A stretch of DNA of 64,000 bases from Listeria ilorinensis (GTDB lineage: Bacteria > Bacillota > Bacilli > Lactobacillales > Listeriaceae). Positions within the stretch are counted from its first letter, which is position 1. Every line of letters begins with the position of its first letter. Under the pieces are notes generated by a model, which was given only the letters and a program-made list of their open reading frames with translations, ran no database searches and was not told the origin of the DNA. The stretch covers positions 186,001 through 250,000 of the forward strand of contig NZ_CAJYCN010000004.1 in NCBI RefSeq assembly GCF_913566895.1, given 5' to 3'. Both the position numbers and the translations under genes were made by a program. Positions 57,727-64,000 of this stretch are shown here, piece after piece.

Positions 57727-58050
57727 ATGATTCGTGTACAAGTAAAGCGAGAAAATAACCAAATTATTTCTTTTACAATGGATGGTCATGCAGATTTTGC
57801 TGAACATGGGAGCGATCTCGTATGTGCAGGTGCTTCGTCAATTGCTTTTGGAATGATCAATGCGATTGCAGAAGTTATGCCGATAGACTTTGACCCAACA
57901 CTCGCACAAGATGAAGGCTATCTCTATTATGAGCTTCCAGTGATATTCAGAAACAATGAAGTTATCCAAACGCTTTTAACGGGCATGGTCAATCAATTAC
58001 GATCATTAGCGTACAGCTATCCTGATCATATAAAAATAAACTCCAAATAG
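57727..58050 (+). CDS. prp: Ribosomal-processing cysteine protease Prp
   Basis: Prp removes the N-terminal extension of L27 in Firmicutes, which is essential for ribosome function in S. aureus. The 107-residue protein has the conserved His21 (MDGHADFAEHG) and Cys33 (DLVCAGAS) of the family's catalytic pair. ATG 57727 is 17 bp after rplU, in the middle of the operon, directly before its substrate gene rpmA. Confidence 0.93.
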   Translation: MIRVQVKRENNQIISFTMDGHADFAEHGSDLVCAGASSIAFGMINAIAEVMPIDFDPTLAQDEGYLYYELPVIFRNNEVIQTLLTGMVNQLRSLAYSYPDHIKINSK

Positions 58051-58062
58051 GAGGTGTCTGGT

Positions 58063-58353
58063 ATGTTAAAATTTGATATTCAACATTTTGCCCACAAAAA
58101 AGGCGGTGGTTCCACTTCCAATGGTCGTGATTCAGAATCCAAACGTCTTGGTGCGAAACGTGCTGACGGTCAATTTGTGACTGGCGGTTCGATTCTTTAT
58201 CGTCAACGTGGTACAAAAATTTATCCTGGAACTAACGTAGGTCGTGGCGGCGATGATACACTTTTCGCTAAAACTGACGGCATCGTTCGTTTTGAACGTA
58301 TGGGCCGTGATAAGAAAAAAGTTAGTGTTTATCCAGCAGCACAAGAAGCTTAA
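58063..58353 (+). CDS. rpmA: 50S ribosomal protein L27
   Basis: L27 (96 residues) contacts the peptidyl transferase centre with its N-terminus. It begins [17 protein letters not shown]: the first nine residues form the extension that Prp removes, leaving AHKKGGGS, which resembles the mature E. coli start. The body has [14 protein letters not shown] and [18 protein letters not shown] 58063 follows AGGAGGTG; the open frame from 58054 is not the real start. It ends with a terminator. Confidence 0.97.
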   Translation: MLKFDIQHFAHKKGGGSTSNGRDSESKRLGAKRADGQFVTGGSILYRQRGTKIYPGTNVGRGGDDTLFAKTDGIVRFERMGRDKKKVSVYPAAQEA

Positions 58354-58365
58354 TATGTTAGATTT

Positions 58366-58398
58366 GCACACGTTCGCTTAGCGCAGCGTGTGTTTTTT
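58366..58398 (+). terminator. Terminator of rplU-prp-rpmA
   Basis: GCACACG/CGTGTG(T) outer stem with an inner CGC/GCG pairing, followed by six T residues. Confidence 0.85.
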
Positions 58399-58494
58399 GT
58401 ATGTTATAAATATTTTACAGAAATTTTTCATTCTTTTAGGTTAGAGTGCCTCAGAACACGGGTAAATGAGTAAAGCAATAGTAATGATCATTTG

Positions 58495-58508
58495 TGAAAG
58501 CACACGCA
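58495..58508. promoter_or_regulatory. Possible cre site upstream of glpFK
   Basis: TGAAAGCACACGCA resembles the cre consensus with about three mismatches from the palindromic form and lies just upstream of the glp -35. Glycerol genes are typically CcpA-controlled, so it is worth listing, but the match is imperfect. Confidence 0.35.
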
Positions 58509-58518
58509 AGTCGTTTGA

Positions 58519-58547
58519 TTGACAGCGTTTTCTTCCTATGGTTAAAT
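58519..58547 (+). promoter_or_regulatory. Sigma-A promoter of glpFK
   Basis: TTGACA (58519-58524), 17 bp, TTAAAT (58542-58547), followed by a leader of about 170 bases before glpF. Confidence 0.7.
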
Positions 58548-58580
58548 AGAACCAAGTTAATGACCTTGTCAGGAGAAGAG

Positions 58581-58640
58581 ATGACAATCAAAACGGTATT
58601 AAATCACAAATACCCTTGTGTTGATTGTCATTTTTCTTTT
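58581..58640 (+). terminator. glpFK leader terminator, likely GlpP-controlled
   Basis: A perfect 11-bp stem ATGACAATCAA (58581-58591) and TTGATTGTCAT (58621-58631) is followed by TTTTCTTTT. It lies between the promoter and glpF, so transcription must pass it. In B. subtilis the antiterminator GlpP, with glycerol-3-phosphate, allows this; the same is inferred here. The rest of the 324-bp gap from 58399 has no gene. Confidence 0.75.
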
Positions 58641-58722
58641 GAAATAAATAGTTCGGCAGTTAAACAAGGGGCAAAGTGTTTGCAAGCAGAACTAAAAAAC
58701 AAATCAAAAGGAGTTGGAAAAA

Positions 58723-59541
58723 ATGATCGACACAAGTTTAGGGACTCAGTTTCTAGGTGAGTTGATTGGCACTGCTGTACTTGTTCTTTTCGGTGGCGGC
58801 GTTGTTGCAGGGGTTTCATTAAAATGGTCGAAAGCAGAAAGCGGTGGTTGGGTAGTCGTTACATTAGCTTGGGGACTTGCTGTAACAATGGGGGTATATG
58901 TTTCTGGGTATATGAGCATGGCACACCTTAATCCTGCTGTAACACTTGGAATGGCGCTTGCTGGAGCTTTCCCTTGGGATTATGTGCTTCCTTATATTGG
59001 CGCTCAGTTCATCGGTGCTTTTATTGGCGCCACCCTTGTTTGGTTGCATTATTATCCTCATTGGAAAAAAACAGAAGACAAGCCAACAAAACTTGGTGTT
59101 TTTTCAACCGCACCAGCGATTCGTCACTATACATCTAATGTGTTTGGAGAAGCACTCGGCACTTTTATTTTAGTATTTGGTTTACTATCTCTTGGCGCTA
59201 ATAAATTTTCAGAAGGTCTGAATCCACTAGTAGTAGGCGCACTTATTGTTGTTATTGGGATGAGTCTAGGGGGTACGACAGGTTACGCAATCAACCCAGC
59301 TCGTGATTTAGGACCAAGGATCGCCCACTTTGTTTGGCCAATTGCCGGAAAAGGCGGATCTGACTGGTCTTATTCCTGGGTGCCTGTAATCGGTCCTCTC
59401 CTCGGGGGAGCTCTTGGGGCACTGTCTTACAATGCGATTATTAATGGAGATATCAGCATGTGGCTTTGGGCGTTTGGCGCATTATTTGTACTCGTGCTAG
59501 TCCTTGCAATGACACTCGACAAGAAAAATAAATTAGCGTAA
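58723..59541 (+). CDS. glpF: Glycerol uptake facilitator GlpF
   Basis: GlpF is an aquaglyceroporin for passive glycerol entry. The 272-residue protein has six membrane helices and the two NPA half-helices: AHLNPAVTLG (about residue 70) and YAINPARDLGPR (about 191), the Asp after the second marking a glycerol, not strict water, channel. ATG 58723 has AAAAGGAG 9 bases upstream. glpK follows after 52 bp and is probably on the same transcript. Confidence 0.95.
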   Translation: MIDTSLGTQFLGELIGTAVLVLFGGGVVAGVSLKWSKAESGGWVVVTLAWGLAVTMGVYVSGYMSMAHLNPAVTLGMALAGAFPWDYVLPYIGAQFIGAFIGATLVWLHYYPHWKKTEDKPTKLGVFSTAPAIRHYTSNVFGEALGTFILVFGLLSLGANKFSEGLNPLVVGALIVVIGMSLGGTTGYAINPARDLGPRIAHFVWPIAGKGGSDWSYSWVPVIGPLLGGALGALSYNAIINGDISMWLWAFGALFVLVLVLAMTLDKKNKLA

Positions 59542-59557
59542 TCTTTAACATAAATAG

Positions 59558-61087
<1,530 letters not shown>

Positions 61088-61102
61088 TTGTTTAATAATT
61101 TG

Positions 61103-61132
61103 ACAGCCCTGGAATTTTGGGGCTGTTTTTTC
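61103..61132 (+). terminator. Terminator of glpFK
   Basis: ACAGCCC/GGGCTGT stem with a 10-base loop and six T residues, 15 bases after the glpK stop. Confidence 0.88.
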
Positions 61133-61137
61133 GTGGA

Positions 61138-61162
61138 AAGGAGTAATAAGATGAGATTTTGA
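61138..61162 (+). other. Ribosome site with three-codon reading frame
   Basis: AAAGGAG (61138-61144) is followed 6-7 bases later by ATG AGA TTT TGA (61151-61162). It may be a remnant of a lost gene or a chance match. The rest of the glpK-obg gap is AT-rich and holds the obg promoter. Confidence 0.3.
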
Positions 61163-61239
61163 ATCTTCATAGAGTAGCAATATTTTATTTTTAAAGCTTT
61201 CAAATGTGATATAAATAAAAAGCAGAAATAGATTACGGG

Positions 61240-61268
61240 TTGGCGTTTAGCAACTTTCTTGATATAAT
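61240..61268 (+). promoter_or_regulatory. Sigma-A promoter of obg
   Basis: TTGGCG (61240-61245), 17 bp, TATAAT (61263-61268), 37 bp before the obg start. Confidence 0.8.
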
Positions 61269-61305
61269 GAAAGGATAAGACTTTGAAAGAACGGAGAATT
61301 TAAAA

Positions 61306-62598
61306 ATGTTTGTAGATCAGGTGAAGATATATGTAAAGGCGGGGGATGGCGGTAATGGTATGGTCGCATTCCGTCGCGAAAAATTTGTACCCAATGGCGG
61401 ACCAGCTGGAGGAGACGGTGGTAAAGGCGGAGATGTGGTCTTTCAAGTTGACGAGGGACTGCGTACACTCGTAGATTTTCGCTATAAGCGCAAATTCAAA
61501 GCACCCAATGGTGAAAATGGCATGAGTAAAAGTATGCATGGCCGAGGAGCGAATGATTTAGTCATCATGGTTCCACCAGGTACCCTTGTTAAGGATCTGG
61601 AGACAGGGGAAGTGGTCGCGGATCTAGTGGCTCATAATCAGCAAGCAGTGATCGCTAAGGCTGGACGAGGCGGACGAGGCAATAAACGTTTTGCAACACC
61701 AGCAAACCCTGCTCCAGAATTATCAGAAAACGGGGAGCCTGGACAAGAGCGCAATCTGCAACTTGAACTCAAAGTTTTAGCGGATGTAGGTTTAGTTGGC
61801 TTTCCAAGTGTTGGTAAATCAACATTATTGTCTGTAGTATCAGCAGCTCGCCCCAAAATTGCCGCTTATCACTTTACTACGATTGTCCCGAATCTCGGTA
61901 TGGTCGATACTGGAGACGGTCGGAGCTTTGTAATGGCTGATCTTCCAGGACTTATTGAAGGAGCCAGCCAAGGTGTGGGACTGGGACACCAGTTTTTACG
62001 CCATATTGAACGAACTCGTGTCATCGTCCATGTTATCGATATGTCAGGTTCGGAAGGTCGGAAGCCTTACGAGGATTATTTAGCAATCAATAAAGAACTA
62101 AAAGAATATAATTTGCGTTTGATGGAGCGTCCACAAATCATAGTAGCAAATAAGATGGATATGCCCGAAGCAGAAGAACAACTAGCTCAATTTAAACAGC
62201 AGTTGGCAAGTGATGACATTCCTATTTTCCCTATTTCTGCCTTGACGAAAACTGGGCTGCGTGAATTGCTACTAGCGGTGGCTGATAAACTTGAAGCCAC
62301 TCCAGAATTCCCGCTTGATGAATTACTTGAGAAAGAAGAAGAGGATACAGTCCTTTATAAATTCGAGGCAGAGGAGCCAGACTTTACGATTACGCGTGAT
62401 GATGACGGAGCGTTTGTCTTAACAGGAGAGAAGATCGAACGACTTTTTGCTATGACGAATTTCGAACGGGATGCCTCTATCAATCGATTTGCTCGCCAAT
62501 TACGTGCGATGGGTGTTGATGATGCACTTCGCGAGCGAGGAGCTGAAGATGGCGATATCGTTCGGTTGCTTGATTATGAATTTGAATTTATGGAATAG
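61306..62598 (+). CDS. obg: GTPase Obg (CgtA)
   Basis: Obg is an essential ribosome-assembly and stress GTPase. The 430-residue protein has the glycine-rich Obg fold (about residues 1-158, [24 protein letters not shown]), the G domain with G1 [11 protein letters not shown] (about 165), G3 DLPGLIEG and G4 NKMDMPE, and a C-terminal OCT domain of about 75 residues. ATG 61306 is used. It is separated from pheA by a terminator. In B. subtilis spo0B lies upstream; glpFK is here instead. Confidence 0.96.
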   Translation: MFVDQVKIYVKAGDGGNGMVAFRREKFVPNGGPAGGDGGKGGDVVFQVDEGLRTLVDFRYKRKFKAPNGENGMSKSMHGRGANDLVIMVPPGTLVKDLETGEVVADLVAHNQQAVIAKAGRGGRGNKRFATPANPAPELSENGEPGQERNLQLELKVLADVGLVGFPSVGKSTLLSVVSAARPKIAAYHFTTIVPNLGMVDTGDGRSFVMADLPGLIEGASQGVGLGHQFLRHIERTRVIVHVIDMSGSEGRKPYEDYLAINKELKEYNLRLMERPQIIVANKMDMPEAEEQLAQFKQQLASDDIPIFPISALTKTGLRELLLAVADKLEATPEFPLDELLEKEEEDTVLYKFEAEEPDFTITRDDDGAFVLTGEKIERLFAMTNFERDASINRFARQLRAMGVDDALRERGAEDGDIVRLLDYEFEFME

Positions 62599-62603
62599 GG
62601 AGG

Positions 62604-62639
62604 AAGAGCAGCGGAGTTTTATGCTCTCTGCTCTTTTTT
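62604..62639 (+). terminator. Terminator of obg
   Basis: AGAGCAG/CTGCTCT stem with an inner GGAG/CTCT-type pairing and a six-T tract. Confidence 0.85.
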
Positions 62640-62664
62640 CCTTTCGTAAAAAAGGAGCGATAAT

Positions 62665-63513
62665 ATGCGAGTAGCTTTTCTGGGGCCGATCGCCTCATTT
62701 TCTCACGCTGTTGCCAAACAAGCTTTTCCAGCAGATGAACTATTACCACAAAATGCGATTCCTGATTGCATTATGGCATTAGAAAATCACGAAGTAGATG
62801 TCAGCATCGTGCCAATTGAAAACACGATCGAAGGCAGCGTGAATATTGCACTGGATTATTTATTTCATTTTTCCAGTGTACCAGTCGTTGCGGAGCTTGT
62901 TCTCCCTATTGCACAGCATGTCATGGTGCATCCCAATAATCGTACTTCTTGGCGCTCTGTTCAAAAAATCTTGAGCCATCCACAAGGTCTTGCCCAGTGC
63001 GAAAAATTTCTTCAATCAGAGCTTTATGGGGTGGAAAGAGAGGCGACTCCATCAACTGCTTATGCAGCAAAATGGATTAGTGAACATCCCGATCAGCTTA
63101 CTGCCGCAATTGCTCCAAAAATGGCTGCTGAAGAGTATGGTCTCGATATCGTAGCGAGTAATGCACAAGATTTAGAGTTAAACCAGACTCGCTTTTTTGT
63201 TTTAAGTCGAAAAAGTATCAATATTGCATTAACACCTCAAGAAGAAAAAACGACGGTCAGTGTTCTATTGCCAAATAATCTTCCCGGCGCACTACACAAG
63301 ATTCTTTCAACCTTTGCGTGGCGAAATATCGATTTAAGTAAAATTGAATCACGCCCTTTGAAAACAGCCCTTGGCGAGTATTTCTTTCTAATCGATTTGC
63401 TATCAAAAGATCAACATGGTTTAATTGAAAATGCTTTGGAAGAAATCCATTTATTGGGTGGACAGACAACGATCTTCGGAACCTACCATGTTTACCGTTT
63501 AGAAAGTGAGTAA
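62665..63513 (+). CDS. pheA: Prephenate dehydratase PheA
   Basis: PheA converts prephenate to phenylpyruvate in phenylalanine synthesis. The 282-residue monofunctional enzyme has VPIENTIEGSV, the TRF motif (LNQTRFFVLS) needed for catalysis, and a C-terminal ACT domain (about residues 195-280) with the ESRP signature (KIESRPLKTALGEY), where phenylalanine binds for feedback control. ATG 62665 follows AAAAGGAGCG. Chorismate mutase is not fused and must lie elsewhere. An acetyltransferase gene follows after 13 bp. Confidence 0.95.
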   Translation: MRVAFLGPIASFSHAVAKQAFPADELLPQNAIPDCIMALENHEVDVSIVPIENTIEGSVNIALDYLFHFSSVPVVAELVLPIAQHVMVHPNNRTSWRSVQKILSHPQGLAQCEKFLQSELYGVEREATPSTAYAAKWISEHPDQLTAAIAPKMAAEEYGLDIVASNAQDLELNQTRFFVLSRKSINIALTPQEEKTTVSVLLPNNLPGALHKILSTFAWRNIDLSKIESRPLKTALGEYFFLIDLLSKDQHGLIENALEEIHLLGGQTTIFGTYHVYRLESE

Positions 63514-63526
63514 GGAGGGGCTCTTG

Positions 63527-64000
63527 ATGCAAATCAGAGAGATGAAAAAAAGTGATTATCCAGCGGTAACTGTTATTTATGAAGAAGGGATTATTACTAA
63601 AAATGCGACATTTCAAACTTCTTCTCCCAGCTATGCGGAATGGGATCAAAAGTATCTGCCCGTTTGTCGACTAGTTGCCCTAAAAGAAGAACAACTTGTT
63701 GGCTTTGCGGCACTTTTGCCATTTTCCAGCATGACTAGCTATCGGGGAGTTGCCGAACTAAGCATTTATGTATCCAATCAGTCTAAGAAAAATGGCGTTG
63801 GTACCATGTTGATGGAAGAAATGATTGCAGCCAGTGAAAAGGCCGGGATATGGACACTCCAATCACTGGTCTTTCCAGAGAATACTGCCAGTATCCATTT
63901 ACATGAGAAATTTGGTTTTCAACTGCTATGTATTCATGAGAAACTTGGTGAAATGGATGGTATTTTCCGAGATGTCGCATTGCTAGAACGGCGGAGTAAA
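63527..64000 (+). CDS. GNAT family N-acetyltransferase (phosphinothricin/MnaT-like), cut by window end
   Basis: An open frame of 158 codons runs to the last base with no stop, so the 3' end is missing. It starts MQIREMKKSDYPAVTVIYEEGI at ATG 63527, 8 bases after GGAGGGG. The early part resembles the phosphinothricin/methionine-sulfone acetyltransferase group of GNAT enzymes, and SKKNGVGTMLMEE is the acetyl-CoA pyrophosphate-binding motif. It is probably co-transcribed with pheA. The actual substrate is unknown. Position matches lmo1535 of L. monocytogenes. Confidence 0.85.
   Translation, partial: MQIREMKKSDYPAVTVIYEEGIITKNATFQTSSPSYAEWDQKYLPVCRLVALKEEQLVGFAALLPFSSMTSYRGVAELSIYVSNQSKKNGVGTMLMEEMIAASEKAGIWTLQSLVFPENTASIHLHEKFGFQLLCIHEKLGEMDGIFRDVALLERRSK

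Noticed and set aside
58494-58760. 88-codon open frame in the glpF leader
   Set aside because: It spans the promoter and the leader terminator and runs into glpF in another frame; no ribosome site.
63527-64000. Acetyltransferase as a herbicide or antibiotic resistance gene
   Set aside because: The GNAT subgroup name reflects sequence likeness only; it sits in a conserved core position and its substrate is unknown.

Overview
The window is a gene-dense, strongly syntenic piece of a low-to-moderate GC Firmicute chromosome. Gene order and content (thiI-argCJBDF-nadK-sppA ... pfkA-pyk-citZ-icd-polA ... thrS-engB-hemACDBL-valS-folC-comC-radC-mreBCD-minCD-rng-rplU-prp-rpmA-glpFK-obg-pheA) match the arrangement known from Listeria (the lmo1592 to lmo1535 stretch of L. 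monocytogenes, in the same order). The proteins look divergent from L. monocytogenes, so a more distant Listeria species is likely; the species cannot be settled from sequence reading alone. No tRNA, rRNA, CRISPR array, insertion sequence or prophage was recognised.

Layout. 1-5904: end of thiI, then the arginine operon argCJBDF behind a strong promoter with an ArgR-type operator. 5951-13436: second NAD kinase (minus), sppA with its RDD-family partner, tpx, a methyltransferase-ackA pair, a universal stress protein (minus) with a possible sigma-B promoter, and alanine dehydrogenase with a cre site. 13534-23272: pepQ (minus), ytkL-ytoI-nrnA, dnaE, and accDA. 23549-30145: central carbon genes pfkA, pyk, citZ, icd with two small membrane proteins. 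30327-37279: DNA replication and repair genes polA, mutM, coaE, nrdR, dnaB, dnaI. 37295-45594: T-box-controlled thrS, engB, and the haem operon hemACDBL. 45610-51462: T-box-controlled valS, folC, comC, radC. 51523-57249: cell shape and division genes mreBCD, minCD, and the RNase E/G gene. 57256-64000: L21 leader, rplU-prp-rpmA, a glycerol operon glpFK with an attenuator leader, obg, pheA, and the start of a GNAT acetyltransferase cut by the window end.

How it works together. Most of the window is core metabolism and macromolecular synthesis, and much control is at the RNA level: two T-boxes, an L21 leader, a GlpP-type attenuator, and hairpin leaders before accD and mreB. The most interesting unexplained element is the mreB leader (about 51539-51630), where adjacent complementary segments can form a compact three-way junction. 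The gene neighbourhood also lacks the sporulation genes that sit at the same positions in Bacillus subtilis, which fits a non-sporulating relative. I found no convincing new multi-gene system; the findings are mostly regulatory and comparative.
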